Shown here in pieces: positions 22,431-36,236 of a DNA stretch of 64,000 nt (position 1 is the first letter of the stretch; every line of letters starts with the position of its first letter). A model generated the notes under the pieces. It worked only from the letters and a program-made list of their open reading frames with translations. It searched no databases and was not told where the DNA came from. The position numbers and the translations under genes were made by a program. This DNA is from Ascidia mentula. Its lineage: Eukaryota > Chordata > Ascidiacea > Phlebobranchia > Ascidiidae. The stretch spans positions 12,583,001-12,647,000 of the forward strand of contig OX387197.1 of NCBI GenBank assembly GCA_947561715.1, in the 5' to 3' direction.

Positions 22431-25400
22431 TACAAGCTTTATTATACAGTGGAAAACGCTGATACTCCAGTATTGAGTTTGCGGTTGCACAACGTATGTA
22501 ACTATGCGCTTTCAGCACTTGTCCATTTTGCAGTATATGACTTTTCGATAAAAAATATTTTTTTTCAGTACAAGCTTTATTATACAGTGGAAAACGCTGA
22601 TACTCCAGTATTGCGTTTGCGGTTGCACAACGTATGTAACTATGCGATTTCAGCACTTGTCCATTTTGCAGTATATGACTTTTCGATAAAACATATTTTT
22701 TTTTCAGTACAAGCTTTATTATACAGTGGAAAACGCTGATACTCCAGTACTGAGTTTGCGGTTGCACAACGTATGTAACTATGCGATTTCAGCACTTGTC
22801 CATTTTGCAGTATATGACTTTTCGATAAAAATTTTTTTTTTTTTAGTACAAGCTTTATTATACAGTGGAAAACGCTGATACTCCAGTATTGCGTTTGCGG
22901 TTGCACAACGTATGTAACCATGAGATTTCAGCACTTGTCCATTTTGCAGTATATGACTTTTCGATAAAAAATATTTTTTTTCAGTACAAGCTTTATTATA
23001 CAGTGGAAAACGCTGATACTCCAGTATTGCGTTTGCGGTTGCACAACGTATGTAACTATGCGCTTTCAGCACTTGTCCATTTTGCAGTATATGACTTTTC
23101 GATAAAAAATATTTTTTTTCAGTACAAGCTTTATTATACAGTGGAAAACGCTGATACTCCAGTATTGAGTTTGCGGTTGCACAACGTATGTAACTATGCG
23201 ATTTCAGCACTTGTCCATTTTGCAGTATATGACTTTTCGATAAAAAATATTTTTTTTCAGTACAAGCTTTATTATACAGTGGAAAACGCTGATACTCCAG
23301 TATTGAGTTTGCGGTTGCACAACGTATGTAACTATGCGATTTCAGCACTTGTCCATTTTGCAGTATATGACTTTTCGATAAAAAATATTTTTTTTCAGTA
23401 CAAGCTTTATTATACAGTGGAAAACGCTGATACTCCAGTATTGAGTTTGCGGTTGCACAACGTATGTAACTATGCGCTTTCAGCACTTGTCCATTTTGCA
23501 GTATATGACTTTTCGATAAAAAATATTTTTTTTCAGTACAAGCTTTATTATACAGTGGAAAACGCTGATACTCCAGTATTGAGTTTGCGGTTGCACAATG
23601 TATGTAACTATGCGCTTTCAGCACTTGTCCATTTTGCAGTACATAACTTTTCGATAAAAAATATTTTTTTTCAGTACAAGCTTTATTATACAGTGGAAAA
23701 CGCTGATACTCCAGTACTGAATTTGCGGTTGCACAACGTATGTAACCATGAGATTTCAGCACTTGTCCATTTTGCAGCATACGACTTTTCGATAAAAAAT
23801 ATTTTTTTTCAGTACAAGCTTTATTATACAGTGGAAAACGCTGATACTCCAGTATTGCGTTTGCGGTTGCACAACTTATGTAACTATGCGCTTTCAGCAC
23901 TTGTCCATTTTGCAGTATATGACTTTTCGATAAAAAATATTTTTTTTCAGTACAAGCTTTATTATACAGTGGAAAACGCTGATACTCCAGTATTGAGTTT
24001 GCGGTTGCACAACGTATGTAACTATGCGCTTTCAGCACTTGTCCATTTTGCAGTATATGACTTTTCGATAAAAAATATTTTTTTTCAGTACAAGCTTTAT
24101 TATACAGTGGAAAACGCTGATACTCCAGTATTGAGTTTGCGGTTGCACAACGTATGTAACTATGCGCTTTCAGCACTTGTCCATTTTGCAGTACATAACT
24201 TTTCGATAAAAAATATTTTTTTTCAGTACAAGCTTTATTATACAGTGGAAAACGCTGATACTCCAGTATTGCGTTTGCGGTTGCACAACGTATGTAACTA
24301 TGCGATTTCAGCACTTGTCCATTTTGCAGTATATGACTTTTCGATAAAAAATATTTTTTTTCAGTACAAGCTTTATTATACAGTGGAAAACGCTGATACT
24401 CCAGTATTGCGTTTGCGGTTGCACAACGTATGTAATTATGCGATTTCAGCACTTGTCCATTTTGCAGTATATGACTTTTCGATAAAAAATATTTTTTTTC
24501 AGTACAAGCTTTATTATACAGTGGAAAACGCTGATACTCCAGTATTGCGTTTGCGGTTGCACAACGTATGTAACTATGCGATTTCAGCACTTGTCCATTT
24601 TGCAGTATATGACTTTTCGATAAAAAATATTTTTTTTCAGTACAAGCTTTATTATACAGTGGAAAACGCTGATTCTCCAGTATTGAGTTTGCGGTTGCAC
24701 AACGTATGTAACTATGCGCTTTCAGCACTTGTCCATTTTGCAGTATATGACTTTTCGATAAAAAATATTTTTTTTCAGTACAAGCTTTATTATACAGTGG
24801 AAAACGCTGATACTCCAGTATTGAGTTTGCGGTTGCACAATGTATGTAACTATGCGCTTTCAGCACTTGTCCATTTTGCAGTACATAACTTTTCGATAAA
24901 AAATATTTTTTTTCAGTACAAGCTTTATTATACAGTGGAAAACGCTGATACTCCAGTACTGAATTTGCGGTTGCACAACGTATGTAACCATGAGATTTCA
25001 GCACTTGTCCATTTTGCAGCATACGACTTTTCGATAAAAAATATTTTTTTTCAGTACAAGCTTTATTATACAGTGGAAAACGCTGATACTCCAGTATTGC
25101 GTTTGCGGTTGCACAACGTATGTAACTATGCGCTTTCAGCACTTGTCCATTTTGCAGTATATGACTTTTCGATAAAAAATATTTTTTTTCAGTACAAGCT
25201 TTATTATACAGTGGAAAACGCTGATACTCCAGTATTGAGTTTGCGGTTGCACAACGTATGTAACTATGCGCTTTCAGCACTTGTCCATTTTGCAGTATAT
25301 GACTTTTCGATAAAAAATATTTTTTTTCAGTACAAGCTTTATTATACAGTGGAAAACGCTGATACTCCAGTATTGAGTTTGCGGTTGCACAATGTATGTA

Positions 25401-26228
25401 ACTATGCGCTTTCAGCACTTGTCCATTTTGCAGTACATAACTTTTCGATAAAAAATATTTTTTTTCAGTACAAGCTTTATTATACAGTGGAAAACGCTGA
25501 TACTCCAGTATTGCGTTTGCGGTTGCACAACGTATGTAACTATGCGATTTCAGCACTTGTCCATTTTGCAGTATATGACTTTTCGATAAAAAATATTTTT
25601 TTTCAGTACAAGCTTTATTATACAGTGGAAAACGCTGATACTCCAGTATTGCGTTTGCGGTTGCACAACGTATGTAACTATGCGATTTCAGCACTTGTCC
25701 ATTTTGCAGTATATGACTTTTCGATAAAAAATATTTTTTTTCAGTACAAGCTTTATTATACAGTGGAAAACGCTGATACTCCAGTATTGCGTTTGCGGTT
25801 GCACAACGTATGTAACTATGCGCTTTCAGCACTTGTCCATTTTGCAGTATATGACTTTTCGATAAAAAATATTTTTTTTCAGTACAAGCTTTATTATATA
25901 GTGGAAAACGCTGATACTCCAGTATTGAGTTTGCGGTTGCACAACGTATGTAACTATGCGATTTCAGCACTTGTCCATTTTGCAGTATATGACTTTTCGA
26001 AAAAACATATTTTTTTTTCAGTACAAGCTTTATTATACAGTGGAAAACGCTGATACTCCAGTACTGAGTTTGCGGTTGCACAACGTATGTAACTATGCGA
26101 TTTCAGCACTTGTCCATTTTGCAGTATATGACTTTTCGATAAAAAATATTTTTTTTCAGTACAAGCTTTATTATACAGTGGAAAACGCTGATACTCCAGT
26201 ATTGCGTTTGCGGTTGCACAACGTATGT

Positions 26229-29200
26229 AACTATGCGCTTTCAGCACTTGTCCATTTTGCAGTATATGACTTTTCGATAAAAAATATTTTTTTTCAGTAC
26301 AAGCTTTATTATACAGTGGAAAACGCTGATACTCCAGTACTATGTAACAATGCGATTTCAGCACTTGTCCATTTTGCAGTATATGACTTTTCGATAAAAA
26401 ATATTTTTTTTCAGTACAAGCTTTATTATACAGTGGAAAACGCTGATACTCCAGTATTGAGTTTGCGGTTGCACAACGTATGTAACTATGCGATTTCAGC
26501 ACTTGTCCATTTTGCAGTATATGACTTTTCGATAAAAAATATTTTTTTTCAGTACAAGCTTTATTATACAGTGGAAAACGCTGATACTCCAGTATTGAGT
26601 TTGCGGTTGCACAACGTATGTAACTATGCGCTTTCAGCACTTGTCCATTTTGCAGTATATGACTTTTCGATAAAAAATATTTTTTTTCAGTACAAGCTTT
26701 ATTATACAGTGGAAAACGCTGATACTCCAGTATTGAGTTTGCGGTTGCACAACGTATGTAACTATGCGATTTCAGCACTTGTCCATTTTGCAGTATATGA
26801 CTTTTCGATAAAACATATTTTTTTTCAGTACAAGCTTTATTATACAGTGGAAAACGCTGATACTCCAGTATTGCGTTTGCGGTTGCACAACGTATGTAAC
26901 TATGCGCTTTCAGCACTTGTCCATTTTGCAGTATATGACTTTTCGATAAAAAATATTTTTTTTCAGTACAAGCTTTATTATACAGTGGAAAACGCTGATA
27001 CTCCAGTACTATGTAACAATGCGATTTCAGCACTTGTCCATTTTGCAGTATATGACTTTTCGATAAAAAATATTTTTTTTCAGTACAAGCTTTATTATAC
27101 AGTGGAAAACGCTGATACTCCAGTATTGCGTTTGCGGTTGCACAACGTATGTAACTATGCGCTTTCAGCACTTGTCCATTTTGCAGTATATGACTTTTCG
27201 ATAAAAAATATTTTTTTTCAGTACAAGCTTTATTATACAGTGGAAAACGCTGATACTCCAGTATTGAGTTTGCGGTTGCACAACGTATGTAACTATGCGA
27301 TTTCAGCACTTGTCCATTTTGCAGTATATGACTTTTCGATAAAACATATTTTTTTTTCAGTACAAGCTTTATTATACAGTGGAAAACGCTGATACTCCAG
27401 TACTGAGTTTGCGGTTGCACAACGTATGTAACTATGCGATTTCAGCACTTGTCCATTTTGCAGTATATGACTTTTCGATAAAAAATATTTTTTTTCAGTA
27501 CAAGCTTTATTATACAGTGGAAAACGCTGATACTCCAGTATTGCGTTTGCGGTTGCACAACGTATGTAACTATGCGCTTTCAGCACTTGTCCATTTTGCA
27601 GTATATGACTTTTCGATAAAAAATATTTTTTTTCAGTACAAGCTTTATTATACAGTGGAAAACGCTGATACTCCAGTACTATGTAACTATGCGATTTCAG
27701 CACTTGTCCATTTTGCAGTATATGACTTTTCGATAAAAAATATTTTTTTTCAGTACAAGCTTTATTATACAGTGGAAAACGCTGATACTCCAGTATTAAG
27801 TTTGCGGTTGCACAACGTATGTAACTATGCGATTTCAGCACTTGTCCATTTTGCAGTATATGACTTTTCGATAAAACATATTTTTTTTTCAGTACAAGCT
27901 TTATTATACAGTGGAAAACGCTGATACTCCAGTACTGAGTTTGCGGTTGCACAACGTATGTAACTATGCGATTTCAGCACTTGTCCATTTTGCAGTATAT
28001 GACTTTTCGATAAAAAATATTTTTTTTCAGTACAAGCTTTATTATACAGTGGAAAACGCTGATACTCCAGTATTGCGTTTGCGGTTGCACAACGTATGTA
28101 ACTATGCGCTTTCAGCACTTGTCCATTTTGCAGTATATGACTTTTCGATAAAAAATATTTTTTTTCAGTACAAGCTTTATTATACAGTGGAAAACGCTGA
28201 TACTCCAGTACTATGTAACAATGCGATTTCAGCACTTGTCCATTTTGCAGTATATGACTTTTCGATAAAAAATATTTTTTTTCAGTACAAGCTTTATTAT
28301 ACAGTGGAAAACGCTGATACTCCAGTATTGAGTTTGCGGTTGCACAACGTATGTAACTATGCGATTTCAGCACTTGTCCATTTTGCAGTATATGACTTTT
28401 CGATAAAAAATATTTTTTTTCAGTACAAGCTTTATTATACAGTGGAAAACGCTGATACTCCAGTATTGAGTTTGCGGTTGCACAACGTATGTAACTATGC
28501 GCTTTCAGCACTTGTCCATTTTGCAGTATATGACTTTTCGATAAAAAATATTTTTTTTCAGTACAAGCTTTATTATACAGTGGAAAACGCTGATACTCCA
28601 GTATTGAGTTTGCGGTTGCACAACGTATGTAACTATGCGATTTCAGCACTTGTCCATTTTGCAGTATATGACTTTTCGATAAAACATATTTTTTTTTCAG
28701 TACAAGCTTTATTATACAGTGGAAAACGCTGATACTCCAGTACTGAGTTTGCGGTTGCACAACGTATGTAACTATGCGATTTCAGCACTTGTCCATTTTG
28801 CAGTATATGACTTTTCGATAAAAAATATTTTTTTTCAGTACAAGCTTTATTATACAGTGGAAAACGCTGATACTCCAGTATTGCGTTTGCGGTTGCACAA
28901 CGTATGTAACTATGCGCTTTCAGCACTTGTCCATTTTGCAGTATATGACTTTTCGATAAAAAATATTTTTTTTCAGTACAAGCTTTATTATACAGTGGAA
29001 AACGCTGATACTCCAGTATTGAGTTTGCGGTTGCACAACGTATGTAACTATGCGATTTCAGCACTTGTCCATTTTGCAGTATATGACTTTTCGATAAAAC
29101 ATATTTTTTTTTCAGTACAAGCTTTATTATACAGTGGAAAACGCTCATACTCCAGTACTGAGTTTGCGGTTGCACAACGTATGTAACTATGCGATTTCAG

Positions 29201-31860
29201 CACTTGTCCATTTTGCAGTATATGACTTTTCGATAAAAAATATTTTTTTTCAGTACAAGCTTTATTATACAGTGGAAAACGCTGATACTCCAGTATTGCG
29301 TTTGCGGTTGCACAACGTATGTAACTATGCGCTTTCAGCACTTGTCCATTTTGCAGTATATGACTTTTCGATAAAAAATATTTTTTTTCAGTACAAGCTT
29401 TATTATACAGTGGAAAACGCTGATACTCCAGTACTATGTAACTATGCGATTTCAGCACTTGTCCATTTTGCAGTATATGACTTTTCGATAAAAAATATTT
29501 TTTTTCAGTACAAGCTTTATTATACAGTGGAAAACGCTGATACTCCAGTATTGAGTTTGCGGTTGCACAACGTATGTAACTATGCGCTTTCAGCACTTGT
29601 CCATTTTGCAGTATATGACTTTTCGATAAAAAATATTTTTTTTCAGTACAAGCTTTATTATACAGTGGAAAACGCTGATACTCCAGTATTGAGTTTGCGG
29701 TTGCACAATGTATGTAACTATGCGCTTTCAGCACTTGTCCATTTTGCAGTATATGACTTTTCGATAAAACATATTTTTTTTTCAGTACAAGCTTTATTAT
29801 ACAGTGGAAAACGCTGATACTCCAGTACTGAGTTTGCGGTTGCACAACGTATGTAACTATGCGATTTCAGCACTTGTCCATTTTGCAGTATATGACTTTT
29901 CGATAAAAAATATTTTTTTTCAGTACAAGCTTTATTATACAGTGGAAAACGCTGATACTCCAGTATTGCGTTTGCGGTTGCACAACGTATGTAACTATGC
30001 GCTTTCAGCACTTGTCCATTTTGCAGTATATGACTTTTCGATAAAAATTATTTTTTTTCAGTACAAGCTTTATTATACAGTGGAAAACGCTGATACTCCA
30101 GTACTAAGTTTGCGGTTGCACAACGTATGTAACTATGCGATTTCAGCACTTGTCCATTTTGCAGTATATGACTTTTCGATAAAAAATATTTTTTTTCAGT
30201 ACAAGCTTTATTATACAGTGGAAAACGCTGATACTCCAGTATTGAGTTTGCGGTTGCACAACGTATGTAACTATGCGCTTTCAGCACTTGTCCATTTTGC
30301 AGTATATGACTTTTCGATAAAAAATATTTTTTTTCAGTACAAGCTTTATTATACAGTGGAAAACGCTGATACTCCAGTATTGCGTTTGCGGTTGCACAAC
30401 GTATGTAACTATGCGATTTCAGCACTTGTCCATTTTGCAGTATATGACTTTTCGATAAAACATATTTTTTTTTCAGTACAAGCTTTATTATACAGTGGAA
30501 AACGCTGATACTCCAGTACTGAGTTTGCGGTTGCACAACGTATGTAACTATGCGATTTCAGCACTTGTCCATTTTGCAGTATATGACTTTTCGATAAAAA
30601 TTTTTTTTTTTTTAGTACAAGCTTTATTATACAGTGGAAAACGCTGATACTCCAGTACTAAGTTTGCGGTTGCACAACGTATGTAACTATGCGATTTCAG
30701 CACTTGTCCATTTTGCAGTATATGACTTTTCGATAAAACATATTTTTTTTCAGTACAAGCTTTATTATACAGTGGAAAACGCTGATACTCCAGTATTGCG
30801 TTTGCGGTTGCACAACGTATGTAACTATGCGATTTCAGCACTTGTCCATTTTGCAGTATATGACTTTTCGATAAAAAATATTTTTTTTCAGTACAAGCTT
30901 TATTATACAGTGGAAAACGCTGATACTCCAGTACTATGTAACTATGCGATTTCAGCACTTGTCCATTTTGCAGTATATGACTTTTCGATAAAAAATATTT
31001 TTTTTCAGTACAAGCTTTATTATACAGTGGAAAACGCTGATACTCCAGTATTAAGTTTGCGGTTGCACAACGTATGTAACTATGCGATTTCAGCACTTGT
31101 CCATTTTGCAGTATATGACTTTTCGATAAAAAATATTTTTTTTCAGTACAAGCTTTATTATACAGTGGAAAACGCTGATACTCCAGTATTGAGTTTGCGG
31201 TTGCACAACGTATGTAACTATGCGCTTTCAGCACTTGTCCATTTTGCAGTATATGACTTTTCGATAAAAAATATTTTTTTTCAGTACAAGCTTTATTATA
31301 CAGTGGAAAACGCTGATACTCCAGTATTGAGTTTGCGGTTGCACAATGTATGTAACTATGCGCTTTCAGCACTTGTCCATTTTGCAGTATATGACTTTTC
31401 GATAAAACATATTTTTTTTTCAGTACAAGCTTTATTATACAGTGGAAAACGCTGATACTCCAGTACTAAGTTTGCGGTTGCACAACGTATGTAACTATGC
31501 GATTTCAGCACTTGTCCATTTTGCAGTATATGACTTTTCGATAAAACATATTTTTTTTCAGTACAAGCTTTATTATACAGTGGAAAACGCTGATACTCCA
31601 GTATTGCGTTTGCGGTTGCACAACGTATGTAACTATGCGATTTCAGCACTTGTCCATTTTGCAGTATATGACTTTTCGATAAAAAATATTTTTTTTCAGT
31701 ACAAGCTTTATTATACAGTGGAAAACGCTGATACTCCAGTACTATGTAACTATGCGATTTCAGCACTTGTCCATTTTGCAGTATATGACTTTTCGATAAA
31801 AAATATTTTTTTTCAGTACAAGCTTTATTATACAGTGGAAAACGCTGATACTCCAGTATT
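26229..31860 (-). repeat. Region rich in 117-bp short monomers
   Basis: Seven monomers lack 21 bp between CCAGTACT and ATGTAAC (plus strand), with junctions near 26340, 27010, 27680, 28212, 29434, 30934 and 31742. The deletion removes most of GAGTTTGCGGTTGCACAACGT and leaves the frame intact (7 codons). Three of the seven (26340, 27010, 28212) share a further AACAATGCG change. The same short form recurs singly near 38768, 40130, 46601, 54314 and 62304. Identical breakpoints imply one deletion spread by array dynamics. Confidence 0.9.
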
Positions 31861-32263
31861 AAGTTTGCGGTTGCACAACGTATGTAACTATGCGATTTCA
31901 GCACTTGTCCATTTTGCAGTATATGACTTTTCGATAAAAAATATTTTTTTTCAGTACAAGCTTTATTATACAGTGGAAAACGCTGATACTCCAGTATTGA
32001 GTTTGCGGTTGCACAACGTATGTAACTATGCGCTTTCAGCACTTGTCCATTTTGCAGTATATGACTTTTCGATAAAAAATATTTTTTTTCAGTACAAGCT
32101 TTATTATACAGTGGAAAACCCTGATACTCCAGTATTGAGTTTGCGGTTGCACAATGTATGTAACTATGCGCTTTCAGCACTTGTCCATTTTGCAGTATAT
32201 GACTTTTCGATAAAACATATTTTTTTTTCAGTACAAGCTTTATTATACAGTGGAAAACGCTGA
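30560..32263 (-). repeat. Tandem 6-monomer higher-order repeat (offset 808 bp)
   Basis: The segment 30634-31455 is repeated at 31442-32263 with an offset of 808 bp, five 138-bp monomers plus one 117-bp short monomer plus 1 bp. It is flanked by a second duplication: 29804-30508 recurs at 32250-32954 (offset 2,446 bp), both containing the AAAAATTATTTTTTTTC variant. The second copy carries a private AAACCCTGATAC change near 32118. Confidence 0.85.
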
Positions 32264-35200
32264 TACTCCAGTACTGAGTTTGCGGTTGCACAACGTATGT
32301 AACTATGCGATTTCAGCACTTGTCCATTTTGCAGTATATGACTTTTCGATAAAAAATATTTTTTTTCAGTACAAGCTTTATTATACAGTGGAAAACGCTG
32401 ATACTCCAGTATTGCGTTTGCGGTTGCACAACGTATGTAACTATGCGCTTTCAGCACTTGTCCATTTTGCAGTATATGACTTTTCGATAAAAATTATTTT
32501 TTTTCAGTACAAGCTTTATTATACAGTGGAAAACGCTGATACTCCAGTACTAAGTTTGCGGTTGCACAACGTATGTAACTATGCGATTTCAGCACTTGTC
32601 CATTTTGCAGTATATGACTTTTCGATAAAAAATATTTTTTTTCAGTACAAGCTTTATTATACAGTGGAAAACGCTGATACTCCAGTATTGAGTTTGCGGT
32701 TGCACAACGTATGTAACTATGCGCTTTCAGCACTTGTCCATTTTGCAGTATATGACTTTTCGATAAAAAATATTTTTTTTCAGTACAAGCTTTATTATAC
32801 AGTGGAAAACGCTGATACTCCAGTATTGCGTTTGCGGTTGCACAACGTATGTAACTATGCGATTTCAGCACTTGTCCATTTTGCAGTATATGACTTTTCG
32901 ATAAAACATATTTTTTTTTCAGTACAAGCTTTATTATACAGTGGAAAACGCTGATACTCCAGTACTGAGTTTGCGGTTGCACAACGTATGTAACTATGCG
33001 ATTTCAGCACTTGTCCATTTTGCAGTATATGACTTTTCGATAAAAATTTTTTTTTTTTTAGTACAAGCTTTATTATACAGTGGAAAACGCTGATACTCCA
33101 GTACTAAGTTTGCGGTTGCACAACGTATGTAACTATGCGATTTCAGCACTTGTCCATTTTGCAGTATATGACTTTTCGATAAAACATATTTTTTTTCAGT
33201 ACAAGCTTTATTATACAGTGGAAAACGCTGATACTCCAGTATTGCGTTTGCGGTTGCACAACGTATGTAACTATGCGATTTCAGCACTTGTCCATTTTGC
33301 AGTATATGACTTTTCGATAAAAAATATTTTTTTTCAGTACAAGCTTTATTATACAGTGGAAAACGCTGATACTCCAGTATTGCGTTTGCGGTTGCACAAC
33401 GTATGTAACTATGCGCTTTCAGCACTTGTCCATTTTGCAGTACATGACTTTTCAATAAAAAATATTTTTTTTCAGTACAAGCTTTATTGTACAGTGGAAA
33501 ACGCTGATACTCCAGTATTGAGTTTGCGGTTGCACAACGTATGTAACTATGCGATTTCAGCACTTGTCCATTTTGCAGTACATGACTTTTCGATAAAAAA
33601 TATTTTTTTTCAGTACAAGCTTTATTATACAGTGGAAAACGCTGATACTCCAGTATTGAGTTTGCGGTTGCACAACGTATGTAACTATGCGATTTCAGCA
33701 CTTGTCCATTTTGCAGTATATGACTTTTCGATAAAAAATATTTTTTTTCAGTACAAGCTTTATTATACAGTGGAAAACGCTGATACTCCAGTATTGAATT
33801 TGCGGTTGCACAACGTATGTAACCATGAGATTTCAGCACTTGTCCATTTTGCAGCATACGACTTTTCGATAAAAAATATTTTTTTTCAGTACAAGCTTTA
33901 TTATACAGTGGAAAACGCTGATACTCCAGTATTGCGTTTGCGGTTGCACAACGTATGTAACCATGAGATTTCAGCACTTGTCCATTTTGCAGCATACGAC
34001 TTTTCGATAAAAAATATTTTTTTTCAGTACAAGCTTTATTATACAGTGGAAAACGCTGATACTCCAGTATTGCGTTTGCGGTTGCACAACGTATGTAACT
34101 ATGCGATTTCAGCACTTGTCCATTTTGCAGTATATGACTTTTCGATAAAAAATATTTTTTTTCAGTACAAGCTTTATTATACAGTGGAAAACGCTGATAC
34201 TCCAGTATTGCGTTTGCGGTTGCACAACGTATGTAACTATGCGATTTCAGCACTTGTCCATTTTGCAGTATATGACTTTTCGATAAAAAATATTTTTTTT
34301 CAGTACAAGCTTTATTATACAGTGGAAAACGCTGATACTCCAGTATTGAGTTTGCGGTTGCACAACGTATGTAACTATGCGATTTCAGCACTTGTCCATT
34401 TTGCAGTATATGACTTTTCGATAAAAAATATTTTTTTTCAGTACAAGCTTTATTATACAGTGGAAAACGCTGATACTCCAGTATTGAGTTTGCGGTTGCA
34501 CAACGTATGTAACTATGCGCTTTCAGCACTTGTCCATTTTGCAGTATATGACTTTTCGATAAAAAATATTTTTTTTCAGTACAAGCTTTATTATACAGTG
34601 GAAAACGCTGATACTCCAGTATTGAGTTTGCGGTTGCACAATGTATGTAACTATGCGCTTTCAGCACTTGTCCATTTTGCAGTATATGACTTTTCGATAA
34701 AACATATTTTTTTTTCAGTACAAGCTTTATTATACAGTGGAAAACGCTGATACTCCAGTACTGAGTTTGCGGTTGCACAACGTATGTAACTATGCGATTT
34801 CAGCACTTGTCCATTTTGCAGTATATGACTTTTCGATAAAAAATATTTTTTTTCAGTACAAGCTTTATTATACAGTGGAAAACGCTGATACTCCAGTATT
34901 GCGTTTGCGGTTGCACAACGTATGTAACTATGCGCTTTCAGCACTTGTCCATTTTGCAGTATATGACTTTTCGATAAAAAATATTTTTTTTCAGTACAAG
35001 CTTTATTATACAGTGGAAAACGCTGATACTCCAGTACTAAGTTTGCGGTTGCACAACGTATGTAACTATGCGATTTCAGCACTTGTCCATTTTGCAGTAT
35101 ATGACTTTTCGATAAAAAATATTTTTTTTCAGTACAAGCTTTATTATACAGTGGAAAACGCTGATACTCCAGTATTGAGTTTGCGGTTGCACAACGTATG

Positions 35201-36236
35201 TAACTATGCGCTTTCAGCACTTGTCCATTTTGCAGTATATGACTTTTCGATAAAAAATATTTTTTTTCAGTACAAGCTTTATTATACAGTGGAAAACGCT
35301 GATACTCCAGTATTGCGTTTGCGGTTGCACAACGTATGTAACTATGCGATTTCAGCACTTGTCCATTTTGCAGTATATGACTTTTCGATAAAACATATTT
35401 TTTTTTCAGTACAAGCTTTATTATACAGTGGAAAACGCTGATACTCCAGTACTGAGTTTGCGGTTGCACAACGTATGTAACTATGCGATTTCAGCACTTG
35501 TCCATTTTGCAGTATATGACTTTTCGATAAAAATTTTTTTTTTTTTAGTACAAGCTTTATTATACAGTGGAAAACGCTGATACTCCAGTACTAAGTTTGC
35601 GGTTGCACAACGTATGTAACTATGCGATTTCAGCACTTGTCCATTTTGCAGTATATGACTTTTCGATAAAACATATTTTTTTTTCAGTACAAGCTTTATT
35701 ATACAGTGGAAAACGCTGATACTCCAGTACTGAGTTTGCGGTTGCACAACGTATGTAACTATGCGATTTCAGCACTTGTCCATTTTGCAGTATATGACTT
35801 TTCGATAAAAATTTTTTTTTTTTAGTACAAGCTTTATTATACAGTGGAAAACGCTGATACTCCAGTACTAAGTTTGCGGTTGCACAACGTATGTAACTAT
35901 GCGATTTCAGCACTTGTCCATTTTGCAGTATATGACTTTTCGATAAAAAATATTTTTTTTCAGTACAAGCTTTATTATACAGTGGAAAACGCTGATACTC
36001 CAGTATTGAGTTTGCGGTTGCACAACGTATGTAACTATGCGATTTCAGCACTTGTCCATTTTGCAGTATATGACTTTTCGATAAAAAATATTTTTTTTCA
36101 GTACAAGCTTTATTATACAGTGGAAAACGCTGATACTCCAGTATTGCGTTTGCGGTTGCACAACGTATGTAACTATGCGCTTTCAGCACTTGTCCATTTT
36201 GCAGTATATGACTTTTCGATAAAAAATATTTTTTTT